In this document: in pieces, positions 18,355 through 29,858 of the stretch
How positions within the stretch are numbered: position 1 is the first letter of the stretch
How the letters are laid out: each line of letters starts with the position of its first letter
Origin: Gordonia humi
Lineage (GTDB): Bacteria; Actinomycetota; Actinomycetes; Mycobacteriales; Mycobacteriaceae
Direction: 5' to 3'
Length of the DNA: 64,000 bases
NCBI RefSeq assembly: GCF_014197435.1
Contig: NZ_JACIFP010000001.1
Coordinates: forward strand, 3,968,001-4,032,000
The notes under the pieces: model-generated
The model's database searches: none
What the model was told of the DNA's origin: nothing
What the model saw: only the letters and a program-made list of their open reading frames with translations
Made by a program: the position numbers and the translations under genes

Positions 18355-19162
18355 GCAGTACCGTGTTGACCGCGGCAGGCTGCTCGATGTAGCCGAAATG
18401 GCCCGCATCGGCGATCTCCTCGTACTGCGCACCGGGAATGGCGTCGGCGACCTCCCGGGCCAGGAACACCGGCAGGGTGCGATCGTCGGCGAACCCCACC
18501 ACCAGGCACGGGCGGGTGATCCCTCCGTACGAGGCGAGACGGTTCTCATCGCGTTCGGGCAGCGCGAGCTGAGCCCGCACTCCCGCCGACTGCGACTGAC
18601 CGCCGAAGCCGATGATGTCGAGCCAGTCGCGCGCCGAGCGATCGTCGGCGAGCGTCGTCGGCGACAGGTTCATATGCGCGGTGATCGCCGCATGGAACGC
18701 ATCCGGCAGCTTCTGGCCGGCGTCGATCAGCGCCCGCTCCCCCTCGTTGTACGCGGTCAGGAGCGGCGTCGAACGTCCGTACGTGCCGAGCATCGCCGCG
18801 GCCCGGACCAGCTCCGGCCGACTCAATGCCAATTCCTGGGCGATCCGCGCCCCCATCGAGGTGCCCACGACCAGCGCGGGTCCGCCGAAGTGCTCGACGA
18901 CCACCGCGGTGTCGGCCACCATGTCGGCCATGCTGAACCCGTCCGCGCACTCGCTCGACGGCGCGATTCCCCGGTTGTCGAAGGTGACGACTCGGAATCC
19001 GGCCTTGACCAGAGCGGGCTGCTGATGCGCATGCCACACGCGCCCGGGGCTGCCGGTTCCCATGACCATGACCACGAGAGGGCCGTCGCCGACCACCGTG
19101 CAGGAGAGTTCGACGTCGCCGTTGCGGACGACCGTCGGGGCGACCCGTCCGGGGCGGGTCAC
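18326..19162 (-). CDS. Alpha/beta-hydrolase
   Basis: This 278-residue hydrolase has nucleophile elbow GTSMGA, acid residue in VGFADDRTLP, and His in DAGHFGYIEQP. The strand order resembles TAP/HOD-type esterases; the substrate is unknown. GTG 19162 overlaps the stop of the FAH-family gene by 4 bp (GTGA), so the two are co-translated and may act in one degradation path. Confidence 0.88.
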   Translation of the reverse strand: MTRPGRVAPTVVRNGDVELSCTVVGDGPLVVMVMGTGSPGRVWHAHQQPALVKAGFRVVTFDNRGIAPSSECADGFSMADMVADTAVVVEHFGGPALVVGTSMGARIAQELALSRPELVRAAAMLGTYGRSTPLLTAYNEGERALIDAGQKLPDAFHAAITAHMNLSPTTLADDRSARDWLDIIGFGGQSQSAGVRAQLALPERDENRLASYGGITRPCLVVGFADDRTLPVFLAREVADAIPGAQYEEIADAGHFGYIEQPAAVNTVLLDFLAAHRD

Positions 19163-19929
19163 TTGTCGACCACCGGGTTGGTCAGCGTGCCGATGCCCTC
19201 GACGGACACCGAGACCGACTGTCCGGCGACCATCGGGCCGATCCCCTCCGGGGTGCCGGTCAGGATCACGTCGCCCGGCAGCAACGTCATGACGCGGGAC
19301 ACCCATTCGATGATGTCCCCGACCGAGTGCAGCATCAGCGACGTGCGACTCGACTGCTTCTCGACGCCGTCGAGTTCGGTCCGGATCGCCACGTCGGCCG
19401 GATCGAACTCGGTCTCGATCCACGGACCCAGCGGGCAGAACGTGTCGTACCCCTTGGCGCGCGTCCACTGACCGTCGTGCGCCTGCTGGTCACGAGCGGT
19501 CACATCGTTGGCGACGGTGTATCCGAGGATGACGTCGTCGGCCTTCGCCGCGGGGACGTCCTTGCACGGACGACCGATGACGACGGCGAGCTCGCCCTCG
19601 AAGTCGACGCGCTCGGACGACGGCGGACGCACGATCGGCACGCCCGGGCCGATGATCGAGGTATTCGGCTTGGCGAAGATCACCGGATCGGCCGGTGCCT
19701 CCGACCCCATCTCAGCGGCGTGAGCTGCATAGTTCTTACCGATCGCAATGATCTTGGTAGCGAGGATCGGCGCCAGGACACGTGTATCGGCGAGCTTCCA
19801 CGTGCGACCGGTGAACGTCGGATCACCGAACGGATGTTCCGCGATCTCGCGAGCGGTCTCGTGACCTTCGGGGCCTTCGACAGCGACGAATGCGACGCCG
19901 TCCGGACTTGCGACTCGACCGAGTTTCAT
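19159..19929 (-). CDS. Fumarylacetoacetate hydrolase-family protein (Rv2993c-like)
   Basis: This 256-residue FAH-fold enzyme has the metal ligands in VDFEGELAVVIG and ANDVTARD. Family members hydrolyse or decarboxylate acylpyruvates and 2-hydroxymuconate derivatives; the substrate cannot be assigned. The family is often annotated HpcE-like or as an oxaloacetate tautomerase. ATG 19929 lies 7 nt after a TAGTCT box. It is divergent from an MFS permease gene, as in M. tuberculosis (Rv2993c/Rv2994). Confidence 0.9.
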   Translation of the reverse strand: MKLGRVASPDGVAFVAVEGPEGHETAREIAEHPFGDPTFTGRTWKLADTRVLAPILATKIIAIGKNYAAHAAEMGSEAPADPVIFAKPNTSIIGPGVPIVRPPSSERVDFEGELAVVIGRPCKDVPAAKADDVILGYTVANDVTARDQQAHDGQWTRAKGYDTFCPLGPWIETEFDPADVAIRTELDGVEKQSSRTSLMLHSVGDIIEWVSRVMTLLPGDVILTGTPEGIGPMVAGQSVSVSVEGIGTLTNPVVDK

Positions 19930-19936
19930 GCCCCGA

Positions 19937-19942
19937 AGACTA
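19937..19942 (-). promoter_or_regulatory. -10 box for leaderless FAH-family gene
   Basis: TAGTCT on the minus strand, 7 nt before ATG 19929. The 81-bp divergent region also holds a partly palindromic GTTCTACAC/TGTGAAAC segment near 19962-19978 that could be an operator. Confidence 0.45.
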
Positions 19943-20010
19943 TCGCACAAGATTTCTGTTCTACACTGTGAAACGCATTTCCTAATATATGAGACGAATC
20001 GAGGTGCTCC

Positions 20011-21219
20011 GTGACCAGCACATCCCCTTCGACCGCCCGCCGGTGGACCATGCTCGTGAGCGCTCTCGTCGCGGCGATGACGACGACGTGCGCGACGTCG
20101 GGCGTCGCATACGTGATTCCCGCGCTGCACGACGACCACGGAGTGTCCCTGGCCGACGCCGCCACGCTGGCCGCGATCCCGACCATCGGGCTGACGTTGA
20201 CCATCATCGCGTGGGGCGCGGCGCTCGACCGCTTCGGCGAGCGACGCGTACTGCTGGTGTCCCTCGGCGTCACACTGGTCGGCACGACGGCGGCCCTCGT
20301 CGTCGCCGCCACGGGCGGCGGCTTCGCCGCGCTGGTCCTGCCGCTGTTGCTCGGGGGCCTCGGCTCGGGTGCGGCGAACGGCGCCAGCGGACGCATCGTC
20401 GTCGGCTGGTTCCCCGCGGACCAGCGCGGCACGGCGATGGGCATCCGGCAGATGGCGCAGCCCCTCGGGATCGGCGTGTGCGCGTTGACGATGCCGGTGT
20501 TCGCGCAGTCGTGGGGGCTCGCCGCGGCGTTCGCGGTGCCGGTCGCGGTGACTGCCGTCGGCTCGATCGCCGTCGCGACCGCGATCGTCGATCCTCCCCT
20601 GCCCGCGGCGACCGTCACCGGGCGGGCCGCGAATCCGTATCGCGGCGGCAGCTTCCTGCAGCGTGTCCACGCGGTGAGCGTGCTGCTGGTGATCCCCCAG
20701 TCGATGCTGTGGACGTTCGTGCCCGCATGGCTGATCGTCGGACACGGCTGGTCGCCGTTGACCGCGGGCGCCCTGGTGACGGTCACCCAGGTGATCGGTG
20801 CGTTCGGGCGCATCGCGGCCGGGCGGGTCTCGGACGTGGTCGGGTCGCGGATGCGGCCCATCCGCTGGATCGCCGTCGCCGCCGGAGCCTCGACCGCGGT
20901 GCTCGCGTTGACGGACTGGATCGGCAGTCCCCTCGCCGCCGTCGTCATGGTGGTCGCGACCGTCAGCGCCGTCGCCGACAACGGGTTGGCGTTCACCGCG
21001 ATCGCCGAGTTCGCCGGCCCGTCGTGGAGCGGCCGGAGCCTGGGTGTGCAGAACACCGCGCAGTACGTCGCCACGGCCGCCGGAACGGCGGTGTTCGGTC
21101 GACTCATCGACGCGACGAGCTATCCGGCCGCGTTCGCCGTGGCCGCCGTCGCCCCGCTGATCGCGATCGGACTGGTGCCGAAAGACCCGCCTCTCCGCGA
21201 GGATCCGGTCGCCGACTGA
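20011..21219 (+). CDS. MFS permease (Rv2994-like)
   Basis: This 402-residue protein has about 12 transmembrane segments and the loop 2-3 motif DRFGERRVLLVS. The MFS fold is clear, but the substrate is not. It starts at GTG 20011 with GAGGTG upstream. It may import or export substrates of the divergent FAH/hydrolase pair. Confidence 0.88.
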   Translation: MTSTSPSTARRWTMLVSALVAAMTTTCATSGVAYVIPALHDDHGVSLADAATLAAIPTIGLTLTIIAWGAALDRFGERRVLLVSLGVTLVGTTAALVVAATGGGFAALVLPLLLGGLGSGAANGASGRIVVGWFPADQRGTAMGIRQMAQPLGIGVCALTMPVFAQSWGLAAAFAVPVAVTAVGSIAVATAIVDPPLPAATVTGRAANPYRGGSFLQRVHAVSVLLVIPQSMLWTFVPAWLIVGHGWSPLTAGALVTVTQVIGAFGRIAAGRVSDVVGSRMRPIRWIAVAAGASTAVLALTDWIGSPLAAVVMVVATVSAVADNGLAFTAIAEFAGPSWSGRSLGVQNTAQYVATAAGTAVFGRLIDATSYPAAFAVAAVAPLIAIGLVPKDPPLREDPVAD

Positions 21220-21260
21220 TTCCCCGGACGCCCGGACACCATCCGGTCCGCCTCATGACG

Positions 21261-21292
21261 CAGCCCGCACCCGGTCGGACGGGTGCGGGCTG
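21261..21292. terminator. Bidirectional terminator between MFS gene and leuB
   Basis: A perfect 13-bp stem CAGCCCGCACCCG/CGGGTGCGGGCTG with a 6-nt loop, extendable by GAC/GTC. It lies between convergent genes. Confidence 0.65.
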
Positions 21293-21310
21293 TGTCAGTG
21301 CCTGATCAGA

Positions 21311-22321
21311 TCAGACGGCCGCGAGGATGCGGTCGCCGACCTCGGTGGTCGAGCCGCGGTTCTCCCCGCGCGAGGCGACGTCGGCCGCGACGGCCTCCTC
21401 CACGCGGGCGGCGCCGTCGACGTCGCCCAGGTGACGGAGCAGCAGCGCGACGGACAGGATCGCCGCGGTCGGATCGGCCAGACCCTGCCCCGCGATGTCG
21501 GGAGCACTGCCGTGGACCGGCTCGAACATCGACGGGTTGGCACGCGTGGCGTCGATGTTGCCCGACGCCGCCAGCCCGATGCCGCCCGAGACGGCCGCGG
21601 CCAGGTCGGTGATGATGTCGCCGAACAGGTTGTCGGTGACGATCACGTCGAAGCGTCCCGGGTCCGTGACCATGAAGATGGTCGCCGCATCGATGTGCAG
21701 ATAGTCGGTGACGACGTCCGGGAACTCCGTGCCGACCTCGTCGACCGTGCGGGCCCACATGGAGCCTGCGAACGTCAGCACGTTGGTCTTGTGGACCAGC
21801 GTCAGCTTCTTGCCGCGCGACTGTGCGCGGGCGAACGCGTCGCGGACCACGCGCTCGATGCCGAAGCGGGTGTTGACGCTGACCTCCGTCGCGAGCTCGT
21901 GCGGCGTGCCGACCCGGATCGCTCCGCCGTTGCCCGTGTACGGCCCCTCCGTGCCCTCGCGGACGACGACGAAGTCGATGCTCGGATCGCCCGCCAGCGG
22001 CGAGGCGACGCCTGCGAAAAGGATCGACGGACGCAGGTTCACGTGGTGGTCCATCGCGAAGCGCAGCTTGAGGAGGAATCCGCGCTCGAGGACTCCCGAC
22101 GGCACCGACGGATCGCCGATGGCGCCGAGGAGGATCGCGTCATGCTCGCGCAACGAGGCGAGGTCCTCATCGGTCAGCAGTTCGCCGGTCGCATGGTAAC
22201 GGCGTGCGCCGAAGTCGTACTCGGTGGTCTGCACCTCCGGGTGCAGCTTGCGCAGGACCTTCAGGGCTTCTGCGGTGACCTCGGGACCGATCCCGTCACC
22301 GCCGATGACTGCGAGCTTCAT
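21311..22321 (-). CDS. leuB: 3-isopropylmalate dehydrogenase
   Basis: This 336-residue NAD-dependent enzyme oxidises 3-isopropylmalate in leucine synthesis. GGDGIGPEV at the N-terminus, the metal/substrate segment [13 protein letters not shown] and [18 protein letters not shown] near the NAD site are all family marks. The ATG overlaps the serA stop by 4 bp, making a serA-leuB operon. Confidence 0.96.
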   Translation of the reverse strand: MKLAVIGGDGIGPEVTAEALKVLRKLHPEVQTTEYDFGARRYHATGELLTDEDLASLREHDAILLGAIGDPSVPSGVLERGFLLKLRFAMDHHVNLRPSILFAGVASPLAGDPSIDFVVVREGTEGPYTGNGGAIRVGTPHELATEVSVNTRFGIERVVRDAFARAQSRGKKLTLVHKTNVLTFAGSMWARTVDEVGTEFPDVVTDYLHIDAATIFMVTDPGRFDVIVTDNLFGDIITDLAAAVSGGIGLAASGNIDATRANPSMFEPVHGSAPDIAGQGLADPTAAILSVALLLRHLGDVDGAARVEEAVAADVASRGENRGSTTEVGDRILAAV

Positions 22322-23913
22322 CCGAGATCGACCTGCTTGATCAGAGTGGCCGACACTGCGTCGCCGATGGAGGCCAGCAGATCGTCGCCGAGCTCACGGT
22401 CGACGCGCAACAGCATGGTCGCGCCGTCGCCCTCCGCGTCCTGTGCCAGGGCCGCGGCCTCGATGTCCACGCCCGCCTCACCGAGCAGCGAACCGATCTT
22501 GCCCAGAGTGCCCGGCTGATCGGCGTAGCTGACCAGGAGATTGCGGCCCTCGGCGCGCAGGTCGAAGTTGCGTCCGTTGATGTTCACGATCTTCTCGACC
22601 TGACGCGGACCGGTCAGGGTGCCCGCGACGTTGACGACACCCCCGTCGCCGAAGACGGCCTTCACGTCCACCTGGCTGCGATGGTTGGGGCTCTCCGACT
22701 CGGTGACCACCTCGTGCGAGACGCCCCGCTCGGTGGCCACGGCCGGCGCGTTGACGAAAGTGACCGGCTCGTCGACGACTGCCGAGAACAGTCCGCGAAC
22801 GGCGGAGAGGCCGAGCACGTCCACGGGACTCGCGGCGAGCTCGCCGCGGACTTCGACGGTCAGGTTGGTCGGCATGCCGCCGGCCACGACGCCCGCCAGG
22901 ACGCCGAGTTTGCGCGCGAGCTCCAGCCACGGGGCCACTTCGTCGTCGACCGGGCCGCCGGTGATGTTGACGGCGTCCGGAACGAAGTGACCGGCCAGTG
23001 CGAGCTGAACGCTCTTGGCGACATCGGTGCCCGCACGGTCCTGCGCCTCGGCGGTCGATGCGCCCAGATGGGGGGTGACGACGACCTGCGGCAGTTCGAA
23101 CAGGGGCGAGTCGGTGCACGGCTCCGAGTCGAAGACGTCCAGTCCGGCGCCGCGGACGCGGCCCTCGGTGATGGCCGTCGCGAGAGCCGCCTCGTCGATC
23201 AGACCGCCGCGCGCGGCGTTGACGATGATGACGTCCTTCTTGACCCGCTTGAGCTGTTCGACGCCGATGAGACCGGCGGTCTCCTTGGTCTTGGGCAGGT
23301 GGATCGTGATGAGGTCGGCACGCTCGAGGAGTTCGTCGAGCGTCAGCAGTTCGATGCCGAGCTGGGCGGCGCGTGCTGCCGAGACATACGGGTCGTAGGC
23401 GACGATCTTGGCTTCGAAGGCGGCCAGGCGGGCGGCGACCAGCTGACCGATGCGACCGAGACCGATCACGCCGACGGTCTTGTCGAAGATCTCGACACCG
23501 GAGAACGACGAGCGCTTCCAGGTGTGCTCGCGCAGCGTGGCGTCGGCGGCCGGGATCTGGCGGGCGGCCGACATGAGCAGCGCGATGGCGTGCTCGGCGG
23601 CCGAGTGGATGTTCGAGGTCGGGGCGTTGACGACCATGACGCCGCGCTCCGTGGCCGCGGGGACGTCCACATTGTCCAGCCCGACACCCGCGCGGGCGAT
23701 GATCTTGAGCTTGCGACCGGCGTCGAGCACCTCGGCGTCGACGGTGGTCGCCGAGCGGACCAGGATCGCGTCGGCGTCGACGACGGCCTCGAGCAGCTTG
23801 GGACGGTCCGGGCCGTCGACCCAGCGGACCTCGACGTCGCCGCCGAGTGCTTCCACGGTCGAGGGCGCGAGTTTGTCGGCGATCAGGACGACGGGGCGGC
23901 CGGCATCGGTCAC
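22318..23913 (-). CDS. serA: D-3-phosphoglycerate dehydrogenase (long, ACT-regulated)
   Basis: This 531-residue enzyme starts serine synthesis. Landmarks are the Rossmann motif [10 protein letters not shown], the catalytic stretch [10 protein letters not shown], and HLGAST. It is the long type with an intervening substrate-binding domain (about 315-450) and a C-terminal ACT domain (about 455-531, [11 protein letters not shown]), the arrangement feedback-inhibited by serine in mycobacteria. The start is GTG 23913 behind GGAGAG. Confidence 0.96.
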   Translation of the reverse strand: MTDAGRPVVLIADKLAPSTVEALGGDVEVRWVDGPDRPKLLEAVVDADAILVRSATTVDAEVLDAGRKLKIIARAGVGLDNVDVPAATERGVMVVNAPTSNIHSAAEHAIALLMSAARQIPAADATLREHTWKRSSFSGVEIFDKTVGVIGLGRIGQLVAARLAAFEAKIVAYDPYVSAARAAQLGIELLTLDELLERADLITIHLPKTKETAGLIGVEQLKRVKKDVIIVNAARGGLIDEAALATAITEGRVRGAGLDVFDSEPCTDSPLFELPQVVVTPHLGASTAEAQDRAGTDVAKSVQLALAGHFVPDAVNITGGPVDDEVAPWLELARKLGVLAGVVAGGMPTNLTVEVRGELAASPVDVLGLSAVRGLFSAVVDEPVTFVNAPAVATERGVSHEVVTESESPNHRSQVDVKAVFGDGGVVNVAGTLTGPRQVEKIVNINGRNFDLRAEGRNLLVSYADQPGTLGKIGSLLGEAGVDIEAAALAQDAEGDGATMLLRVDRELGDDLLASIGDAVSATLIKQVDLG

Positions 23914-24197
23914 AGGTTCTCTCCAGATTTCTCGGGTAGGGACGCCGCCGGGCTGGGCCGACGACGATTCACACGAGTACCGATTCTAGGGCCATCGGAC
24001 GCGTCGCACCTATCGACCCACGTGCGACTGTGGCGGCGACCACCCGAGCGGGGTACATTGCGATCGTCGTATCGTTCCGATCACGACCAGCACACGATCG
24101 AGTTCCGGGCCGGGGTCTCCCGCGAGCAGTGCACGTAAGGTGGGAGGGTCTGCGCTGCCACGCGACGGACCGACGAGACAATGCGAGCGGAGTGAAT

Positions 24198-24872
24198 ATG
24201 AAGAAGCTGACGGTCCTGTTGGCAGTCGCACTGACTGCCATGGCGTCGCTCATCGGAATCGGAGTCGGCACGGCCGACGCCGCGGGCAAGGTCCCGCTCG
24301 GCGGCGGTTCGGGCATCCTGATCCTCAAGGGCGGGAACACCGCCTCGGCGTGCACGGTGACGACCGTCGGCCGCCCGACGTCCGGATCACACCGCGGCGA
24401 GCTCATCGCCGTCACCGCGGGCCACTGCGGCACGCCCGGTCAGCGCGTGTTCTCCGAGCGCTACCAGCAGCGCGGCCAGATCGGCACCATCGCGTACAGC
24501 GCATCCGACATCGATGTCGCGGTCATCAAGCTCGACGCATCGCGTGTCCGCCCGGTCAGCACCGTCAACGGTGTGACGATCCGCGGAGTCGATACGCGCG
24601 CACCGCAGTTCCCGACCGTGCTCTGCAAGACCGGACGCACCACCGGCAAGACCTGCGGAGTCAACTGGCTGTCGACCGGCGGCCGCCACATCAGCCAGAT
24701 GTGCGTGATCGAAGGCGACTCGGGCAGTCCCGTCGTCGTCGGCGACCGCCTCGTCGGCATGGTGAACGCCTACTACTTCCTCTCCTGCATCGGTCCGGAG
24801 ACCGGCACCAGCATCAAGACGATCCTCGATCGCCTGAACCGCACCGGCTACGGAGCCTTCAAGCCCGTGTGA
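24198..24872 (+). CDS. Secreted trypsin-like serine protease (S1 family)
   Basis: This 224-residue protein has a signal peptide of about 29 residues (MKKLTVLLAVAL... ending ADA-A). The catalytic triad is His76 in TAGHCG, Asp106 in DIDVAVI and Ser175 in GDSGSP, and Cys52/Cys77 and later Cys residues are placed for disulfides. The open frame extends upstream, but ATG 24198 begins the signal peptide. This resembles the small chymotrypsin-like proteases common in Gordonia and Nocardia; the target is unknown. The 284 bp upstream hold no other gene that I can see. Confidence 0.9.
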   Translation: MKKLTVLLAVALTAMASLIGIGVGTADAAGKVPLGGGSGILILKGGNTASACTVTTVGRPTSGSHRGELIAVTAGHCGTPGQRVFSERYQQRGQIGTIAYSASDIDVAVIKLDASRVRPVSTVNGVTIRGVDTRAPQFPTVLCKTGRTTGKTCGVNWLSTGGRHISQMCVIEGDSGSPVVVGDRLVGMVNAYYFLSCIGPETGTSIKTILDRLNRTGYGAFKPV

Positions 24873-24896
24873 TCGACGCGCGTTCTGCCGAACAGA

Positions 24897-24937
24897 CGAA
24901 GCGGCGGCCCCTCCATCCCGGAGGGGCCGCCGCTTCG
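24897..24937. terminator. Bidirectional terminator, 18-bp stem
   Basis: A perfect 18-bp GC-rich stem (24897-24914 with 24920-24937) and a 5-nt loop between the protease gene and the convergent SRPBCC gene. Confidence 0.75.
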
Positions 24938-24954
24938 TTCGGTTCACTCGCGGA

Positions 24955-25404
24955 TCAGTCGTTCTGCGTTGCCAGGTGCTTGCTGATCACCGAGTCGGTG
25001 TGCTTGACGGCCTGCGCGACGAACGGCTCCATCAGCCCGCCGAGGACACGGCCGGCGATACCGCCCGGAAGCGTGTAGTCGAAGACGACGTCGGCGACGA
25101 CGGTTCCCGGTTCGTCGCCGTCGGCGAAATACCACTCGGTGCTCGCGCCGAATCCTTTGACGGAGGTGAGCTTGATGACCTCGTTCTCGACCCACTCGGT
25201 GCATTCGACCGTCGACTCGAGGGTCTTGGGTCCCACCTTGAGCGTCGTCACGAACTGCGACCCGACGCCGCTGGTGACCTCGGTGATCGGCCGGAAGTCA
25301 CTGACCCCGAACATGTACTCCGGCACGTTGCGGTAGTCGTTGACGTACGCGAACGCGACCTCCCGCGAACCCCTCATCGTCGCCGTGTGGCGGATCTCTG
25401 CCAT
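24955..25404 (-). CDS. SRPBCC (START-like) family protein 1
   Basis: This 149-residue helix-grip fold protein of the polyketide-cyclase/dehydrase type has the central AYVNDYRNVPEYMFGV and C-terminal DYTLPGGIAG segments. It likely binds a hydrophobic ligand. It is a clear paralogue of the next upstream gene, sharing VPE(Y/W)MFGV, KVGPK/KIGPK and LPGG(I/L)AGR, so the pair arose by tandem duplication. Confidence 0.85.
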   Translation of the reverse strand: MAEIRHTATMRGSREVAFAYVNDYRNVPEYMFGVSDFRPITEVTSGVGSQFVTTLKVGPKTLESTVECTEWVENEVIKLTSVKGFGASTEWYFADGDEPGTVVADVVFDYTLPGGIAGRVLGGLMEPFVAQAVKHTDSVISKHLATQND

Positions 25405-25484
25405 GTCTCTCCCTCACAGTCCCGCGGCGTCACGCCGGTCGCGCCGCCGCCGTGTGTCACAACCTCGGATATATTGTCACACGG

Positions 25485-25919
25485 CTACTCCACGGCGGAC
25501 CTGATCGCATGCTCGGTCTGCCTGACCGCCTGCCCCACGATCGGTTCGATGATCTTGGCCAGCGCGCGCCCGGCCAGACCTCCCGGCAGGTTGTAGTCGA
25601 AGTGGACGTCGACCGTCGTCGACCCGTCGTCTCCGTCGGAGAACCTCCACCGCGTGGTGACGTCGAATCCGGCGATCGACGAGAGGATCAGTTCGCTGTC
25701 CTGCGTCCACAGCGTGACCTCGAGGGTGGAGTCCAGCGCCTTGGGGCCGATCTTCATCGTGGCGTCGTACACCGCGCCCAGGCCCCGGCTCCGGCCGCCG
25801 CGCGGGGCGAACTTCGTGACGCCGAACATCCACTCGGGCACGTTCTCCGGGTCGTCGACGTAGGCGAACACCTTCTCGCGAGGCGCGTGGGTGGTGACCG
25901 TGTGGTGTACTCCGGGCAT
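25485..25919 (-). CDS. SRPBCC (START-like) family protein 2
   Basis: This 144-residue paralogue of the downstream gene has the same motif order (YVDDPENVPEWMFGV, KIGPKALDSTLEV, DYNLPGGLAGRAL). ATG 25919 is preferred for its GGAGCC ribosome site and family-like N-terminus; the frame is open to about 25997. The 80-bp gap to the downstream copy suggests a shared transcript. Confidence 0.83.
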   Translation of the reverse strand: MPGVHHTVTTHAPREKVFAYVDDPENVPEWMFGVTKFAPRGGRSRGLGAVYDATMKIGPKALDSTLEVTLWTQDSELILSSIAGFDVTTRWRFSDGDDGSTTVDVHFDYNLPGGLAGRALAKIIEPIVGQAVRQTEHAIRSAVE

Positions 25920-26063
25920 CGGGGCTCCTTGACCTCGTTCTGACTCTGACCGCATCGGAGACCTCACGCACCCGATGGCATCACCCCACAGTGCCATGGT
26001 CCATTGTCACGTTCGCCGATGGCCCTCGATTCGCCCGTGATTCGCCCGTCGGGGCGACGCACT

Positions 26064-26101
26064 GCGGCCCCGCCCCTCGACGTGCGAGGAGACGGGGCCG
26101 C
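26064..26101 (-). terminator. Terminator of the ilvBNC operon
   Basis: Stem GCGGCCCCG/CGGGGCCGC with an inner CCTCG/CGAGG stem, 20 bp downstream of the ilvC stop on its strand. Confidence 0.65.
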
Positions 26102-26121
26102 GGGTACAGCTGCCGGGACGC

Positions 26122-27171
<1,050 letters not shown>

Positions 27172-27233
27172 TTACAACTCTGCTCGACCGTCGCGTGCGT
27201 CACGCCGAGCGGCGTCGGTTGTCTATTGTCCCG

Positions 27234-27737
27234 CTAGCGGTTGGCCGACATGCTCTTGGGTCCACGGCCGAGGGTCACTCCGCCGGATTGGGCGATCTCA
27301 CGGATGCCGTACGGGTCCAGCATCCGCAACAGAGCTTCGAGCTTCTCCGACGTTCCGGTCGCTTCGACGGTCACCGATTCCGGCGACACGTCGATGACCT
27401 TCGAGCGGAACAGGTTGACCACATCGATGATCTCGCTGCGGTTGGTCGCATCGCTGCGGACCTTGATCATCATGAGCTCACGGGAGACCGAGTTCGTCGG
27501 TTCCTGCTCGACGATCTTGATGACGTTGATCAGCTTGTTGAGCTGTTTCGTCACTTGTTCGAGGGGGAAGTCGTCGACGGTGACCATGATGGTCATCCGC
27601 GAGATCCCTTTGAGTTCGGTCGGGCCGACGGCCAGCGACTCGATGTTGAATCCGCGCCGTGAGAACAGCCCGGAGACGCGGGCGAGGACACCTGGACGGT
27701 CCTCGACCAGAACGCTTAGCGTGTGGGTGGTGCTCAC
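27234..27737 (-). CDS. ilvN: Acetolactate synthase regulatory subunit
   Basis: This 167-residue protein has an N-terminal ACT domain ([19 protein letters not shown]) for valine feedback and a C-terminal ALS-small-subunit domain (from about residue 85). GTG 27737 overlaps the ilvB stop by 4 bp. It makes IlvB valine-sensitive. Confidence 0.96.
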   Translation of the reverse strand: MSTTHTLSVLVEDRPGVLARVSGLFSRRGFNIESLAVGPTELKGISRMTIMVTVDDFPLEQVTKQLNKLINVIKIVEQEPTNSVSRELMMIKVRSDATNRSEIIDVVNLFRSKVIDVSPESVTVEATGTSEKLEALLRMLDPYGIREIAQSGGVTLGRGPKSMSANR

Positions 27738-29644
27738 AGCGAATCCCCTTCCGTGGTGGCCTGCTCGCGATCCATCGTGTCGTGGATCTCGGCCGGGTCG
27801 GCCGCAGCCTCGTCGTCGTCGAAGAGCGGACGGATGTCGCGGGCGGCCATGATCTCGTCGTTGCCGGTGCCCGCGGCGACCATCGGCCACACCTGGGCGT
27901 CCTTACCGACGATGAAGTCGATGAGGACCGGGCGGTCGTTGATCTCCCGCGCCTTCGCGATCGCCGGGGCGACGTCCTCTTCGCGTTCGACGCGGAGGGC
28001 CACGCAGCCGAGGGCGTCGGCGAGCTTGACGAAGTCCGGGATCATCCGCGAGTGCGTCGACAGGTCGGTGTTCGAGTAGCGCTGATCGTAGAACAGGGTC
28101 TGCCACTGACGGACCATGCCGAGATTGCCGTTGTTGATCAGGGCGACCTTGATCGGGATGCCCTCGATCGCGCAGGTCGCGAGCTCCTGGTTGGTCATCT
28201 GGAAGCATCCGTCGCCGTCGATGGCCCACACCTCTTTGTCCGGAGCGGCGGCCTTGGCGCCCATCGCGGCCGGGATCGAGTATCCCATCGTGCCCAGACC
28301 GCCCGAGTTCAGCCAGGTGCGCGGCTTCTCGTACTTGACGAACTGTGCGGCCCACATCTGATGCTGACCGACTCCGGCGACGTAGACCGCGTCCGGGCCG
28401 GCCGCCTTGCCGAGTTGCTCGATGACGAACTCCGGCGAGAGCGATCCGTCGGACTGCGGATCGTAGCTGAGCGGATACGTCTTCCGGATGTCGTCCAGGT
28501 ACTCCCACCACTTGCCCAGATCGGACTTGGCGCCGCCGGTCGCGTGCTCGGCGCGCAGTGCCTCGAGCAGGTCGACGATGACCGCCTGCACGTCGCCGAC
28601 GATCGGGACGTCGACGTCGCGGTTCTTACCGATCTCGGCCGGGTCGACGTCGGCGTGGATGACCTTGGCGTCCGGTGCGAACGAGTCCAGACGCCCGGTG
28701 ACGCGGTCGTCGAAGCGGGCGCCCAACGTGATCAGGAGATCTGCGCGCTGCAGGGCGGCGACCGCCCCGACCGCGCCGTGCATGCCGGGCATGCCCATGT
28801 GCAGCTCGTGGCTGTCCGGGAACGCACCGCGCGCCATCAGCGTGGTGACGACCGGGATTCCCGTCAACTCGGCCAGCTCGAGCAGCTCCGGCGAGGCCTC
28901 GGCCTTGATGACTCCGCCGCCGACGTACAGGACCGGTCGTCGTGCCTGCTGGATCAGCCGGGCTGCCTCGCGGATCTGCTTGCCGTGCGGGCGGGTCACC
29001 GGACGGTAGCCGGGAAGATCGAACTGCGGCGGCCACGAGAACGTGGTCTGGGCCTGCAGGATGTCCTTCGGAATGTCGACCAGGACCGCGCCGGGGCGAC
29101 CGCTCTCGGCGATGTAGAACGCCTCGGCGATGATGCGCGGGATGTCGGCGGCCGAACTCACCAGGAAGTTGTGCTTGGTGACCGGCATGGTGATTCCGGA
29201 GATGTCGGCCTCCTGGAATCCGTCGGTGCCGATGAGTGCGCGACCGACCTGTCCGGTGATCGCGACGACCGGGACCGAGTCCATCTGCGCGTCCGCCAGC
29301 GGGGTCACCAGGTTGGTCGCACCCGGACCCGAGGTCGCCATCATGACGCCTGCCCGGCCCGCGACCTGGGCGTAACCGGTCGCGGCATGGCCTGCGCCCT
29401 GCTCGTGGCGAACCAGGACATGGCGGACCTTGGTCGAGTCGAGGAGCGGATCGTACACCGGGAGGACGGCTCCACCGGGAATGCCGAACACGGTCTGGAC
29501 GCCGAGCTCTTCGAGCGTCCGGACCACCGACTGCGCGCCGGTGACCCGCTCGGGAGCGACGACCGCGTCGCCCGAGCGCATCGACTCGGTGGACGGCGAC
29601 TGCGGTCGTCCCCCGGACCCGTGTGCTGCTGCTGGATTACTCAC
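27734..29644 (-). CDS. ilvB: Acetolactate synthase catalytic subunit
   Basis: This 636-residue thiamine-diphosphate enzyme makes acetolactate/acetohydroxybutyrate. The catalytic Glu is in [10 protein letters not shown], and the ThDP motif GDGCFQM...[10 protein letters not shown] is complete. GTG 29644 is chosen as start because it lies downstream of the attenuator; the frame runs on to 29725, but those codons lie between the terminator hairpin and the start. Expression depends on the leader/attenuator at 29727-29888. Confidence 0.96.
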   Translation of the reverse strand: MSNPAAAHGSGGRPQSPSTESMRSGDAVVAPERVTGAQSVVRTLEELGVQTVFGIPGGAVLPVYDPLLDSTKVRHVLVRHEQGAGHAATGYAQVAGRAGVMMATSGPGATNLVTPLADAQMDSVPVVAITGQVGRALIGTDGFQEADISGITMPVTKHNFLVSSAADIPRIIAEAFYIAESGRPGAVLVDIPKDILQAQTTFSWPPQFDLPGYRPVTRPHGKQIREAARLIQQARRPVLYVGGGVIKAEASPELLELAELTGIPVVTTLMARGAFPDSHELHMGMPGMHGAVGAVAALQRADLLITLGARFDDRVTGRLDSFAPDAKVIHADVDPAEIGKNRDVDVPIVGDVQAVIVDLLEALRAEHATGGAKSDLGKWWEYLDDIRKTYPLSYDPQSDGSLSPEFVIEQLGKAAGPDAVYVAGVGQHQMWAAQFVKYEKPRTWLNSGGLGTMGYSIPAAMGAKAAAPDKEVWAIDGDGCFQMTNQELATCAIEGIPIKVALINNGNLGMVRQWQTLFYDQRYSNTDLSTHSRMIPDFVKLADALGCVALRVEREEDVAPAIAKAREINDRPVLIDFIVGKDAQVWPMVAAGTGNDEIMAARDIRPLFDDDEAAADPAEIHDTMDREQATTEGDSL

Positions 29645-29726
29645 TGCACGTTCCTCATCCTCTGGTGCCAGCAAAATTCTTGACGCCCCGCCGGACCGGT
29701 CGCAGTGCTCACCTGGTCCTGACAAG

Positions 29727-29759
29727 AAAAAACCCTCGACAGCGGGTGCTGGTCGAGGG
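29727..29759 (-). terminator. ilvB attenuator (intrinsic terminator)
   Basis: On the minus strand: stem CCCTCGAC (29752-29759) with GTCGAGGG (29733-29740), 11-nt loop, then six T (29732-29727). It stands between the leader peptide and ilvB and is the only hairpin with a clear U-run in the window. Confidence 0.88.
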
Positions 29760-29800
29760 GCGCGTCGTGGGTGATTCGAAAGGGTCTACGAAGTGACCGA

Positions 29801-29851
29801 TCAGGCGTTGACGCGCCGACCGATTACTACAAGAAGCTTGCGATCCATCAC
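29801..29851 (-). CDS. ilvBNC leader peptide
   Basis: A 16-codon ORF reading (M)MDRKLLVVIGRRVNA, with Leu-Leu-Val-Val-Ile in a row and one further Val, ending 41 nt before the attenuator stem. It starts at GTG 29851 on a leaderless transcript or at ATG 29848. Ribosome stalling at the branched-chain codons would favour an antiterminator, as shown for Corynebacterium glutamicum ilvBNC. It is far too short for ordinary gene finders. Confidence 0.85.
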   Translation of the reverse strand: MMDRKLLVVIGRRVNA

Positions 29852-29858
29852 GAGAAAC

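Noticed and set aside
25485..25919. Polyketide cyclase of a biosynthetic cluster
   Set aside because: The SRPBCC fold is shared by many lipid-binding proteins and no polyketide genes are nearby.
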